From NCBI RefSeq assembly GCF_025960875.1, contig NZ_JAODLR010000015.1, forward strand, positions 48,831 to 112,830: a DNA stretch of 64,000 nucleotides, given 5' to 3'. Each line of letters opens with the position of its first letter. The stretch's first letter is position 1. A program made the position numbers and the translations under genes. Below are positions 53,142 through 61,729 of the stretch, one piece after another. Under the pieces are notes generated by a model. The model searched no databases and had not been told where the DNA came from. It saw nothing but the letters and a program-made list of their open reading frames with translations. Source of the stretch: Crystallibacter permensis (lineage in GTDB: Bacteria > Actinomycetota > Actinomycetes > Actinomycetales > Micrococcaceae).

Positions 53142-53172
53142 CAATGTGCAAAATCCATGCGACCGCACATTG
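53142..53172. promoter_or_regulatory. Inverted repeat upstream of the ThDP gene
   Basis: CAATGTGC (53142-53149) and GCACATTG (53165-53172) are perfect 8-base arms 15 bases apart, ending 44 bases before the ThDP start. It could be a regulator site for the GntR or another protein. The rest of the 209-base gap is AT-richer than its surroundings and should hold the promoter. Confidence 0.5.
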
Positions 53173-53216
53173 ACGAACCGACCAAACTGTTCATTCAAAG
53201 ATGAAAGAGGACACCC

Positions 53217-54896
53217 ATGACGCAGTTGACCGTGGAACCAGCCGACGCCAAGGAGCAGCAGCCGCTGCTGAAGTCAGCCGGGCACGTCATTGTGGACACG
53301 CTGGTGGCCCACGGGGTGAAGCGCACCTATGTGGTTCCGGGCGAGAGCTTCCTGGATGTCCTCGACGGCCTGCATGAGTCCGACATCGAGACCGTGGTCT
53401 GCCGCCACGAAGGCGGCGCCGCCTACATGGCCGAGGCCGACGGCAAGATGAACCAGGTCCCCGGCATCGCCATGGTCACCCGCGGCCCGGGAGCGGCCAA
53501 CGCGCACGTCGGCCTGCATACCGCGTGGCAGGACTCCACCCCGATGGTCCTCTTTGTCGGACTGATTCCCTTCGAGCACCGGGACCGCGAGGCTTTCCAG
53601 GAGTTCGACATCAAGTCCTGGTTCGACACCGGTGCCAAGCGCGTCATGGTGCTGGACCACGCGGAGCGCGCGTCCGAAATCGTCGCCGAAGCCATGTTCG
53701 CCGCCATGAGCGGACGCCCGGGCCCCGTCGTCGTTGGTCTGCCGGAAGACATCATCCGCGAGCAGGTCGACCCGACACTGCACCCGGAAATCCCCGTAGC
53801 CCAGGGCGGCATGACCGTCACGGACTGGAAGGCGCTGAAGTCCGCGCTCAAGGATGCAGAGAAACCGTTGTTCGTAGTCGGCGGCAATGACTGGACCCAG
53901 GAGGGCGCGACGGCCCTGTCCAACTGGCTGGAGGACCACCATATTGCCGCCGCGGCCGAGTGGCGCTGCGAAGGAATAGTCCCCTTCGATTCGCCGTCCT
54001 ACGTAGGTCCGATCGGCTATGGCCGGCCCAAGCCGACGTACGACCTGCTGGAGGAAACGGACCTGCTGATCTTCGTCGGCACCGTCCCGGGCGACGTCAT
54101 CACCGACGGTTTCCTTGTCCGCCAGGACTGGTCGAAGAAGAATTTCCTCGTCACCATCGATTCCTCGCTGCGCGGCCGCTCCGGTGCGGTCTCGCACCAG
54201 ATCGTGGCGAAGCCCGACGTCTTTGTGCGCGACCTTGTCATGATGGACCTGCCGGTCAAGCCGGAATGGAAGACCTGGACCGAGCGCATGCGCGCCGAGC
54301 AGGAGAAGTTCGCCGCCCTGCCGCAGGCCGAGCCCACGGCCGGCCAGGCCCGCATGGACACCCTTATGGCCAACATGGTCCGCGGCCTGCCCGAAGACGC
54401 CATGGTCACGCTGGGCGCCGGCGAGCACACCAACTGGGCGCACCGCTACTTCCCCACCCAGCAGTACGCCTCGATGCTCAGTGCCCGCAACGGTTCCATG
54501 GGCTACTCGATCCCGTCCGCTATCGCCGCCTCGCTGGCGCATCCCGGACGCCGTGTGGTGACCATCGCCGGCGACGGCGAGTTCCTGATGAACGGCCAGG
54601 AGCTGGCCACGGCCGCGCAGTACGGCGCCACTCCGCTGGTCATCGTGATGGACAACCAGGAATACGGCACCATCCGCACGCACCAGGAGCGGCACTACCC
54701 CCAGCGGATCTCCGGCACCCAGCTGAAGAACCCGGAGTTCGCGCTGATGGCCCAGGCCTTCGGTGGTTTCGGCATCAAGGTAGAGAACGACGCCGATGTG
54801 CCCGCCGCCCTCGAAGCGGCCCTGAAGGCAATCGACGAGCAGAAGACCTTTGCCCTCATCCACCTCGTGGTCGAGCAGCGGGTCCGCGCCTACTAA
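53217..54896 (+). CDS. Acetolactate synthase-like ThDP-dependent enzyme
   Basis: A 559-residue ThDP enzyme. The catalytic Glu lies in VVCRHEGGAAYMAEADG, and the Mg/ThDP site spans AGDGEFLMNGQELATAAQYG to VIVMDNQEYGTIRTHQERHY. GPGAANAHVGLHTAWQDSTP is typical of the acetolactate synthase/benzoylformate decarboxylase superfamily. No small regulatory subunit (IlvH) and no other branched-chain genes are nearby, so a catabolic decarboxylase, lyase or carboligase role is more likely than amino acid synthesis. It follows the GntR gene and could finish the pathway begun by the Rieske operon. Confidence 0.83.
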   Translation: MTQLTVEPADAKEQQPLLKSAGHVIVDTLVAHGVKRTYVVPGESFLDVLDGLHESDIETVVCRHEGGAAYMAEADGKMNQVPGIAMVTRGPGAANAHVGLHTAWQDSTPMVLFVGLIPFEHRDREAFQEFDIKSWFDTGAKRVMVLDHAERASEIVAEAMFAAMSGRPGPVVVGLPEDIIREQVDPTLHPEIPVAQGGMTVTDWKALKSALKDAEKPLFVVGGNDWTQEGATALSNWLEDHHIAAAAEWRCEGIVPFDSPSYVGPIGYGRPKPTYDLLEETDLLIFVGTVPGDVITDGFLVRQDWSKKNFLVTIDSSLRGRSGAVSHQIVAKPDVFVRDLVMMDLPVKPEWKTWTERMRAEQEKFAALPQAEPTAGQARMDTLMANMVRGLPEDAMVTLGAGEHTNWAHRYFPTQQYASMLSARNGSMGYSIPSAIAASLAHPGRRVVTIAGDGEFLMNGQELATAAQYGATPLVIVMDNQEYGTIRTHQERHYPQRISGTQLKNPEFALMAQAFGGFGIKVENDADVPAALEAALKAIDEQKTFALIHLVVEQRVRAY

Positions 54897-54915
54897 GAGC
54901 GCCGGACTCACGACG

Positions 54916-54945
54916 GCGGGCGGTCACCTTTCGGTGGCCGCCCGC
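54916..54945. terminator. Bidirectional hairpin terminator
   Basis: Arms 54916-54928 (GCGGGCGGTCACC) and 54933-54945 (GGTGGCCGCCCGC) pair over 13 positions with one G-U pair and a TTTC loop, followed by TTCGTTTAAT. It lies between the convergent ThDP and RskA genes and carries the CGACGGCGG element. Confidence 0.85.
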
Positions 54946-54982
54946 TTCGTTTAATGGTTGGTGCTAGCCGGACCGGCTCAGC

Positions 54983-55813
54983 CTAGAGCTCCTGCAGCAT
55001 GATCGGATCCGTGGTGGGTTGGGGTGATCCGCCGGCAGGTTCCACGGTGATGCCCAGATGGGTGGCAGCGGAGATGCCTTCCAGCAGTCTCATGCTGGTC
55101 TGCCCCGCGGCGTCCGTCTGGATCAGGCCGGCGGGCTGGGCACCCTCGTCCGAGATCAGCCACAGCTCGTAGGTCCGGTCCTGCTCCAGCTGCGGGAGGT
55201 CGTGCGTGATCACCGCGGCTTTGTCAGCCTGCGCGGACAACGCGATGGTCACCGCGGCGCCGTCCGGCATCCGTGCCGGAATCATCTTGGCGTCCGGCGC
55301 CGTCAGGACCGACATCACCTGGGTCTGCTGCTCGGCCAGCGCCTGGAGGCGCTGCTCGGTCCGTTCCTGGTCATTGGAGACGCCCACGGCCCAGCCACCC
55401 AGTGCGGCGGTGGTGACCAGCAGAACTCCGGCCGCGGCACTTAGCCAGCGCACCGCCGTCGTGCTTCTGGCCCTGGCACCGTCCGAACCGCGGTCTGTGC
55501 CGCCAACCCTGGCCCTGCGGCCGGTCCGGCCCGCCCCGCCCTCGAGCCGTTTCGTATCGAGGTCCGCGACCACTGCGTCAACGGGCAGCTGGCGGGTGTT
55601 GCGGATGGAAGCCATCACCTTGGATTTCAGCTCAGGCGGCGGGGCGACGGCGGGCGTGCCGTAGGCCAGCATGGCGGCGGTTTCGCTCAATCCACGGACT
55701 TCCTCGCGGGTATCCACGGCTCCCAGGGCATGCCGTTCAAAGGCATCGCGTTCGTCGTCGTCCAAGGCGTTGAGGGCGTACGCGCCGGTCAACAGATGCA
55801 ACTGCTCGTCCAT
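54983..55813 (-). CDS. rskA: RskA-type anti-sigma factor
   Basis: A 276-residue protein with a cytoplasmic anti-sigma domain (MDEQLHLLTGAYALNALDDD, RDAFERHALG), a membrane helix near residues 120-142 (AVRWLSAAAGVLLVTTAALG) and an extracytoplasmic RskA domain (YELWLISDEGAQPAGLIQTD). It holds SigK inactive at the membrane until cleaved. Its ATG shares one base with the sigma stop (TGATG); a GTG at 55816 is also in frame. Confidence 0.88.
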   Translation of the reverse strand: MDEQLHLLTGAYALNALDDDERDAFERHALGAVDTREEVRGLSETAAMLAYGTPAVAPPPELKSKVMASIRNTRQLPVDAVVADLDTKRLEGGAGRTGRRARVGGTDRGSDGARARSTTAVRWLSAAAGVLLVTTAALGGWAVGVSNDQERTEQRLQALAEQQTQVMSVLTAPDAKMIPARMPDGAAVTIALSAQADKAAVITHDLPQLEQDRTYELWLISDEGAQPAGLIQTDAAGQTSMRLLEGISAATHLGITVEPAGGSPQPTTDPIMLQEL

Positions 55814-56424
55814 CACGCCACTCCCAACTTGTCCCTTAGGCGGATCATGCCATCGCGGATCCGCGTCTTTACTGTTCCCACCGGAATGTGCAGCATGGTG
55901 GCGACTTCCCGGTGGGTATGGCCTCCGTAGTAGGCCAGCGTGATCGCCTCGCGCTGGCTGTCCGTCAGGCTGGCGAGCGCCTTGTTCACGCGTTCGGACT
56001 CCAGCCGCAGTTCAACTGTATCCGCGACGTCGTCGTAACTGGCCTGGTATTCCTTGGCCCCCTGGCGCAGGTCCCGGTCCATGCTGGCCTGGCTGGCCCG
56101 CACCCGGTCCACGGCCCGCCGGTGGGTGATCACCAGGATCCAGGAGAGGGCCTTGCCGCGGTCCGCGTCGAACCGGGCCGCGTTCTGCCAGATTTCGACG
56201 AAGATTTCCTGCGTGACTTCCTCGCTTTGGGCCGGGTCCCTGACCACCCTGCGCACCAGCCCGAAGATGGTGGGCGACACCGAGTCATAGAGCGATTCGA
56301 ACGCGGATTCGTCCCCCAGCGCCACGCGCCGGATGAGCTCCTCCTGTGTCGGCGGGGCGTCCGGCCCCACGGGCCGCAGCCATGGCAATCGCATGGATTC
56401 AAGGTTCTCACGCCCGTCGGACAC
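55813..56424 (-). CDS. sigK: ECF RNA polymerase sigma factor SigK
   Basis: A 203-residue ECF sigma factor. Region 2: GDESAFESLYDSVSPTIFGL, AQSEEVTQEIFVEIWQNAAR, GKALSWILVITHRRAVDRVR. Region 4: LTDSQREAITLAYYGGHTHR and VATMLHIPVGTVKTRIRDGM. The pairing with rskA and with fasciclin and molybdopterin-enzyme genes upstream resembles the mycobacterial SigK system. It directs RNA polymerase to a small regulon, probably including those neighbours. Confidence 0.88.
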   Translation of the reverse strand: MSDGRENLESMRLPWLRPVGPDAPPTQEELIRRVALGDESAFESLYDSVSPTIFGLVRRVVRDPAQSEEVTQEIFVEIWQNAARFDADRGKALSWILVITHRRAVDRVRASQASMDRDLRQGAKEYQASYDDVADTVELRLESERVNKALASLTDSQREAITLAYYGGHTHREVATMLHIPVGTVKTRIRDGMIRLRDKLGVA

Positions 56425-56469
56425 TCTGCACCTCCCTGATCACTGTGTCGGCCCTGCTTTTTTGGCGAT

Positions 56470-56504
56470 GAACGACGGCGGCAGGCGGGCTGCCGCCGTC
56501 GTTC
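56470..56504. terminator. Perfect hairpin terminator after the fasciclin gene
   Basis: Arms GAACGACGGCGGCAG (56470-56484) and CTGCCGCCGTCGTTC (56490-56504) pair perfectly over 15 bases with a GCGGG loop. It lies between the fasciclin stop and the sigK start on the minus strand and separates the two transcripts. Confidence 0.85.
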
Positions 56505-56539
56505 TCCCCTTTCCGCTCCCCTAGGCGGAGTTTTTCCGG

Positions 56540-57226
56540 CTACTTGGCCGGAGGCATCAGGACCGAATCGATCATGTAGACGGTGGCGTTGGCGGTCTGG
56601 ACGCCGCCGCAGACAACCTTGGCGTCGTTGACCATCAGCTCGTCGCCGCTGCCGCTGACCTCGACGGACTCGCCCTGCACGGTGGTGTGCTCACCGACGA
56701 TCTCCTCCGGGCTCAGCTGTCCTTCCACCACGTGGTAGGTCAGGATGGTGCTCAGTGTGGCGTCGTCGGTCTTGAGGGTTTCCAGGGTTTCGGCCGGGAT
56801 GGCGCCGAAGGCCTCATCCACCGGTGCGAAGACGGTGAATTCGCCGCTGTTCAGCGTGTCCACCAGGTCAACCTTGGGGTTGAGCTCGCCGGAGACCGCT
56901 GCGGTCAGCTGGGTGAGCATCGGGTTGTTGGAGGCGGCGACGGCAACCGGGTCCTGCGCCATGCCTGCCACGGATCCTGCGCCGTCCGGTACTGCTGCTG
57001 CGTAGTCGGCGCAGGCCGGGCCGACCAGGTTGGCGGCCGGATCCATGGCTTCGCCGGACTCCGGCGCCATGGACTCGGTTGTGGTCGACTCGGATCCGGT
57101 GGTGGATTCGGGAGCCGCGCCGGCGTCGCCCGATTCCTCGGACCCGCCGCCGCAAGCGGACAGGCCGAGGGTCGCCACTGCGATCATTCCGAGTGCTGCA
57201 AAGTTCCTGCTGCTGTTCTTCAACAT
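56540..57226 (-). CDS. Fasciclin-domain lipoprotein (MPT70/MPT83-like)
   Basis: A 228-residue protein. ATG at 57226 follows AAGGAGAAAAGCC; an upstream in-frame extension is rejected. The lipobox is GLSAC (Cys25), then a Ser/Thr/Glu-rich linker, then one FAS1 domain with [40 protein letters not shown] and [14 protein letters not shown]. Such surface proteins bind partners or matrix; MPT83 and MPT70 are SigK-dependent in mycobacteria. It lies next to sigK-rskA, which supports a similar regulon. Confidence 0.92.
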   Translation of the reverse strand: MLKNSSRNFAALGMIAVATLGLSACGGGSEESGDAGAAPESTTGSESTTTESMAPESGEAMDPAANLVGPACADYAAAVPDGAGSVAGMAQDPVAVAASNNPMLTQLTAAVSGELNPKVDLVDTLNSGEFTVFAPVDEAFGAIPAETLETLKTDDATLSTILTYHVVEGQLSPEEIVGEHTTVQGESVEVSGSGDELMVNDAKVVCGGVQTANATVYMIDSVLMPPAK

Positions 57227-57357
57227 GGCTTTTCTCCTTGAGGGTGGCGCGGCTGCTGCCGCCTCCTGTTCCGGAAGCAACGCTTCCGGGCTGTCATGAT
57301 GTATTCGGAACGGGTGCCGGGATGGATTGGATGACATCGGAAAAACTTTGGGACCGG

Positions 57358-59034
57358 TCAGGGTTCGACCGTGACGCTGATGGAATGCCAGCCCGAGGCA
57401 CCATTCGGAATCGGGTCTGCCCGCTCATCGGTCTGCAGTCCGTCTACCGCGTCGTAGGACCGGACGCGCAGGTAATGCTGCCCGGGCTCGGCCTGCCAAC
57501 TGAACGACCATTGGCGCCAGGTGTCCACCGTGGCTTCGGCGGCCAGCTCGGCTTCCTCCCAGGGCCCGTCGTCCACCTGCACTTCCACCCGTTCGATACC
57601 GCGTTGCTGGGCCCACGCGGTGCCGCCTACCGCGATCTTGCCTGCCGGCACACGTGCGAACGGCCGCGGGGCTTCGATCCGTGACGCGGTCTTAATGGGG
57701 GCGCGCTCCGACCAGCCGCGGTCCGTCCAGTAGGCGGTCTTGTCCTGGAACCTCGTGACCTCCAGATCCACCACCCACTTCGTGGCCGAAACAAAGCCGT
57801 AGAGCCCGGGCACCACCATCCGCACGGGGAAACCGTGGTCCAGCGGCAGCGGTTCGCCGTTCATGCCGACCGCGAGCAACGCATCCCGGCCGTCCCGCAG
57901 CACCTCCAGCGGAGTCGAGGCACTGAAGCCGTCGGCACTGGTGGAGAGCACCATGTCCGCGCCGGGCAGCGGGCGCGCCCGTTCCAGTACCTTCGCCAGC
58001 GGATAGCCCAGCCACTTGGCGTTGCCGGCCAGGTCCCCTCCGACGGGGTTGGAGACGCAGGTCAGCGTCACATAGGACTCCAGCAGTTCGGAATCCAGCA
58101 GCTCCTGGAAGGACATTGTGAACTCCTCCTCCACCATGCCGTGCACGCGCAGCTGCCAGGTCTGCGGATCAACCCGGGGCACGGCCAGCGCCGTATCGAT
58201 CCGGTAGAAGTCCGCGTTGGGCGTGACGAAGGGGACCACTCCATCTACCGGTGCATGGACACCCGCCGGCAGTGGGTCTGCTTTGCGGAACGCCGATGGC
58301 AGCCGGAGTGCCTTGCGGAAATCCTCCACGCTGTTGCGCAGGCCAGCGAGCGCGGTGCCGCCAGCCCCCATGACCGCCGCGGTAACGGCGAGCATGCCTG
58401 CTGCGGCAAAGAAGGATCGCCTTGTCGGCGGGTCGGAGGGAGCGGGACCGGACGGCGACCGGCCGCCGGCAACGGCCGGACCCGGGGTAACGTCCGTAGC
58501 AGGATCGGCGGTTGCAGCAGGGTCGGCAACTGCAGGAGGATCGGCGGCCGCAGCAGGGTCGGCAGTTGCAGCGCCAGTTTCTCTTGCCTGAGGGATGCGG
58601 CGCTCCAGCAGCCGCAGCGAAACGAGTCCGGCCAGGGTGCCCGCGGCCGTCGGGATTAAATCCAGGACATTGGCGCCCGCCCGGGTGATCACTGCCGCGC
58701 CGACGACCGCGCCCAGCAGTACCACCGCTGCGGCGCCCCAGGTCCAGCGGCGCCGGGCGAGCAGTCCGACCAGGCAGGCCAGTACCGCCGTGACTACACC
58801 CATAGCGATGAACAGGACCGTCTTGTCCGCCGTGCCGAAGGTTTCGACGGCGAAATTCTTCAGCCAGGCCGGCGTGAAATCGATAAACGCGGCACCGAGG
58901 GCGACCAGCGGCGAAGCGGCCGGACGGAACCAGACGCCGGCCAGCTGGGCGACTCCCAGCAGCACACCGGCCGAAACCAGTCCGGCGAGCGCGGCGGCCA
59001 GGGCGGACAAGGGGATTCTCTTGAGCTTCTTCAC
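57358..59034 (-). CDS. Membrane-anchored molybdopterin oxidoreductase, sulfite oxidase family
   Basis: A 558-residue protein. The N-terminal 160 residues hold about four helices; a Pro/Ala linker follows, then a fifth helix after RRSFF. The Moco domain has [20 protein letters not shown], the molybdenum-binding Cys in [13 protein letters not shown], and [20 protein letters not shown]; a Mo-co dimerisation domain ends the protein. This plan is common in actinobacteria; the substrate is not known, though sulfite or protein methionine sulfoxide are options. GTG at 59034 is the likely start, though its ribosome site is weak; the frame is open to 59142. Confidence 0.85.
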   Translation of the reverse strand: MKKLKRIPLSALAAALAGLVSAGVLLGVAQLAGVWFRPAASPLVALGAAFIDFTPAWLKNFAVETFGTADKTVLFIAMGVVTAVLACLVGLLARRRWTWGAAAVVLLGAVVGAAVITRAGANVLDLIPTAAGTLAGLVSLRLLERRIPQARETGAATADPAAAADPPAVADPAATADPATDVTPGPAVAGGRSPSGPAPSDPPTRRSFFAAAGMLAVTAAVMGAGGTALAGLRNSVEDFRKALRLPSAFRKADPLPAGVHAPVDGVVPFVTPNADFYRIDTALAVPRVDPQTWQLRVHGMVEEEFTMSFQELLDSELLESYVTLTCVSNPVGGDLAGNAKWLGYPLAKVLERARPLPGADMVLSTSADGFSASTPLEVLRDGRDALLAVGMNGEPLPLDHGFPVRMVVPGLYGFVSATKWVVDLEVTRFQDKTAYWTDRGWSERAPIKTASRIEAPRPFARVPAGKIAVGGTAWAQQRGIERVEVQVDDGPWEEAELAAEATVDTWRQWSFSWQAEPGQHYLRVRSYDAVDGLQTDERADPIPNGASGWHSISVTVEP

Positions 59035-59187
59035 ACCCGGTATTCGTAGCCGCGAACCAAAAGTATTGGCCGGATTTTCACAGAAGGTCCAAACCACCCG
59101 CGCGTCCGCTCCGAATAACTGACAGGCGAGTCCACACGACAACTACGTGGCCGCCGAGAAGTAAGTCCATCAGAGAGGAAGAGCATC

Positions 59188-59646
59188 ATGACTACGTCAG
59201 ATCAAACCAGCATCCGTGGTGGCAGGCGGACCAGCGTTCAGACAGTAACTTTGGCCGTCGGCGCGGTCTTCCTGCTGGTCGGGATCCTGGGCTTTGTTCC
59301 CGGCATTACCAGCGGGGTCGATCAGCTGAGTTTCGCAGGTCACCAGTCCGGCGCCATGCTGCTGGGACTGTTCCAGGTTTCAGTCCTGCATAACGTTGTG
59401 CACCTGCTCTTCGGCGTCGTCGGTCTGGCGCTGTCGCGCAGCTGGACCGGCTCGCGAAGCTACCTTATCTGGGGCGGAGCAATCTACCTTGTGCTCTGGA
59501 TCTACGGGCTGGTCATCGGGCACGAGTCTCCGGCCAACTTCGTTCCGCTGAACATGGCCGATAACTGGCTGCACTTCGTCCTGGGCGTCGCCATGCTCGG
59601 CCTCGGTCTTCTCCTGGGACGAGGCCACACGGCTGCCAAGGCCTGA
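59188..59646 (+). CDS. DUF4383 membrane protein
   Basis: A 152-residue protein with four helices. FLLVGILGFVPGITSG, LFQVSVLHNVVHLLFGVVGL and the end DNWLHFVLGVAMLGLGLLLG are the hallmarks of DUF4383. AGAGAGGAAGAGC precedes the ATG. It is divergent from the molybdopterin enzyme gene. The function of the family is unknown. Confidence 0.9.
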   Translation: MTTSDQTSIRGGRRTSVQTVTLAVGAVFLLVGILGFVPGITSGVDQLSFAGHQSGAMLLGLFQVSVLHNVVHLLFGVVGLALSRSWTGSRSYLIWGGAIYLVLWIYGLVIGHESPANFVPLNMADNWLHFVLGVAMLGLGLLLGRGHTAAKA

Positions 59647-59804
59647 TCTGGGAACGCCGGACGCAGGGAGCATCTGACCTGAGGAACAAAGGTCTGTCAC
59701 AGCTTCTTCATAGATTCGCCGCCTAAGGTCTCAGGTATAGCCCCGCAGGGGGAACTACGCGAGCAAGGCCAGCTAACACGTCTGGCTGCAGGGAGCGGAC
59801 CGCT

Positions 59805-61154
59805 ATGACAGCTAAACACAGCGTCTTTGCCACCAGAACTCCGCCGGGATTGACGGGGAATCTGATGACCGACCACTCAGTTCCGGGTATCTCGAATAAT
59901 CTTCTGGCCGGCCGGTACCGAGTGGGTCCGGTCATCGGGCTGGGCGGCATGGGTACCGTTTACCGCGCCGAGGACGAAGTCCTTGGCCGCGAAGTGGCGC
60001 TCAAGGTTTACCGCCCGGATCCCGTTGATCCGGAACGGCTCCGGTGGCACCAGGAGGAAATCGCGACCTTGGCCCGGCTGAACCACCCGGGTTTGGTCAC
60101 GCTCTACGATGCCGGCAGCTCCCCTTTCGACGGCGGGACCGTGTCCTGGCTGGTCATGGAACTCATCCCCGGGGTCGACCTCGGGCGGCATCTGGATGTA
60201 GGGCCCCTGGACTACCTGGAAACAATCCGGCTCGGTGCCGAGTTGGCTTCCGCCCTTCACTACATCCACCGGCGCAACATAGTCCATCGGGATGTGAAGC
60301 CGGCCAACATCGTGATGGCCCGCTACTTCGATGATGAAGCTCCGCACCCCAAGCTGGCCGATTTCGGCATTGCCAGCATGATCAATGGGACGCCGCTGGC
60401 CGCCTCCGGGATTATTTTGGGCACTGCCAGCTACCTCAGCCCAGAACAGGTGGTCGGCTCAGCCGTTGGATCTCCTTCAGATGTCTACTCTCTTGGCCTG
60501 GTGTTGCTGCAGTGCCTCACGGGCGAATTGGAGTACCCCGGCCAGCCCTTGGCATCGGCAAGAGCCAGGCTGGCGCGTCCGCCAAGAATACCGAGTCACC
60601 TCGGGGTGGACTTGGCCCGGCTTCTTGAATCCATGACAGCCATTGATCCCCGGCATCGTCCCGCAGCAGTCGAGGCCGCTCAAGTCCTCCGCAGGATTTC
60701 CGGTAGCGAGGCACCCGTCGCCGCTGCCCGTGCCGGTTCCGATGTGCGTTCCGGTGTCAGATCCGCTGCCATGCCGCCCGTTGCTGCTCGCCCGGGCAAC
60801 GAACCGCCGATAGCACACATTGCCCTGCCCGTCCTGAAGACGAGCCTCATGACCAACGCCACGCGAGGCCTGCCCTGGCAGGCCCTGCCGGAAAGGCCGA
60901 CCCGTCAACCGGCCCCGGTATATCCGATAGCGCTGTCCGGGTCCGCAGCCACGCGGACCCGCGGCAGACGAAAGCCGTCCATGCTGCAACTCGGCCTTGC
61001 GTCAGTGGCCTTGATCCTCATGGTCGCGGCACTGATCTTCGGTGCCGTGATCGCCACCTCCGGGAGCTCCGGCCCCGCGCAAACGCCTTCTCCGGCTGTG
61101 CCTGCGGAGCTGGACGAGCACCTGCAACAGCTCGAAGAAAGCCTCACCCCATGA
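59805..61154 (+). CDS. Membrane Ser/Thr protein kinase
   Basis: A 449-residue Hanks-type kinase. Subdomains visible are the P-loop GLGGMGTVYRAEDEVLGREV with Lys67, the catalytic loop HRDVKPANIVM (Asp163), DFG in LADFGIASM (Asp186) and GTASYLSPEQVVGS. After the kinase domain (about residues 35-300) comes a Pro/Arg-rich linker, a single membrane helix near 395-420 and a short outer tail ending in LDEHLQQLEESL. No PASTA repeats are present. Its stop overlaps the next lipoprotein gene by ATGA, so they are coupled. Confidence 0.9.
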   Translation: MTAKHSVFATRTPPGLTGNLMTDHSVPGISNNLLAGRYRVGPVIGLGGMGTVYRAEDEVLGREVALKVYRPDPVDPERLRWHQEEIATLARLNHPGLVTLYDAGSSPFDGGTVSWLVMELIPGVDLGRHLDVGPLDYLETIRLGAELASALHYIHRRNIVHRDVKPANIVMARYFDDEAPHPKLADFGIASMINGTPLAASGIILGTASYLSPEQVVGSAVGSPSDVYSLGLVLLQCLTGELEYPGQPLASARARLARPPRIPSHLGVDLARLLESMTAIDPRHRPAAVEAAQVLRRISGSEAPVAAARAGSDVRSGVRSAAMPPVAARPGNEPPIAHIALPVLKTSLMTNATRGLPWQALPERPTRQPAPVYPIALSGSAATRTRGRRKPSMLQLGLASVALILMVAALIFGAVIATSGSSGPAQTPSPAVPAELDEHLQQLEESLTP

Positions 61155-61693
61155 ACCGGCCGACAGCCCTCGCCCGAATCTTTCTGGCCGGCGTAGCAGC
61201 CACGGCACTGCTGGCAGGTTGCGCCCAGCAGGAGAATCCGGCCGCAACCGCCCTCGACACCCTGCAGGAACGGGCCAGCACCATCAGGCAACTTGCATCA
61301 GAACAGAACCTTTCCACTGCTCTGGACGAAGTTGGCCTGCTGGAGAACGACTTGGACAAGGCAGCCGCGAATGGGCATATCGCGGCGGAAATTCAGCAGG
61401 AAGCTGCGAAGGCCTTGGCCAAAGTCCGCAACGATCTCGAGGTGCTGGCCGAGGAAACCGCCCAGTCGGACGTGACCCAAACGGCGGACCGTCCGGCCCC
61501 TGAGGAAACCTTCTCCGATGATGGTGAAGACTGGCGGAACTCCGAGGGACATGAGGACTGGGAACAGTGGGAGAACGACGACGGCCGGGACAGTTGGGAT
61601 GACGAAGACCAGGATCGGTGGGATGACCAGCAAGACGAGTCATGGGATCAGTGGGATGACGAACGAGACGACTCAGATCACGGACACCACTGA
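61151..61693 (+). CDS. Lipoprotein with acidic Trp/Asp-rich tail, coupled to the kinase
   Basis: A 180-residue protein. The lipobox is LLAGC (Cys24). A helical, coiled-coil-like region follows (ALDTLQERASTIRQLASEQN, VGLLENDLDKAAANGHIAAE), then a tail from about residue 125 made of Asp, Glu, Gln, Ser and regularly spaced Trp (EDWEQWENDDGRDSWDDEDQ). It starts inside the kinase stop. It may be the outer sensor or partner of the kinase; this is inference, and I do not know the family. Confidence 0.65.
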   Translation: MNRPTALARIFLAGVAATALLAGCAQQENPAATALDTLQERASTIRQLASEQNLSTALDEVGLLENDLDKAAANGHIAAEIQQEAAKALAKVRNDLEVLAEETAQSDVTQTADRPAPEETFSDDGEDWRNSEGHEDWEQWENDDGRDSWDDEDQDRWDDQQDESWDQWDDERDDSDHGHH

Positions 61694-61699
61694 TGCAGG

Positions 61700-61729
61700 C
61701 GTGACCGCCGGTTACGTGACCGCCGGTTA
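61700..61729. repeat. Tandem 15-base repeat at the 3' end of the dehydrogenase gene
   Basis: CGTGACCGCCGGTTA occurs at 61700-61714 and 61715-61729 without change. The second copy contains the stop codon of the minus-strand dehydrogenase gene. It probably arose by slippage. Confidence 0.7.

Noticed and set aside
53274..54911. Minus-strand frame of 545 codons opposite the ThDP gene
   Set aside because: Shadow of a conserved enzyme, no ribosome site and no recognisable domain.
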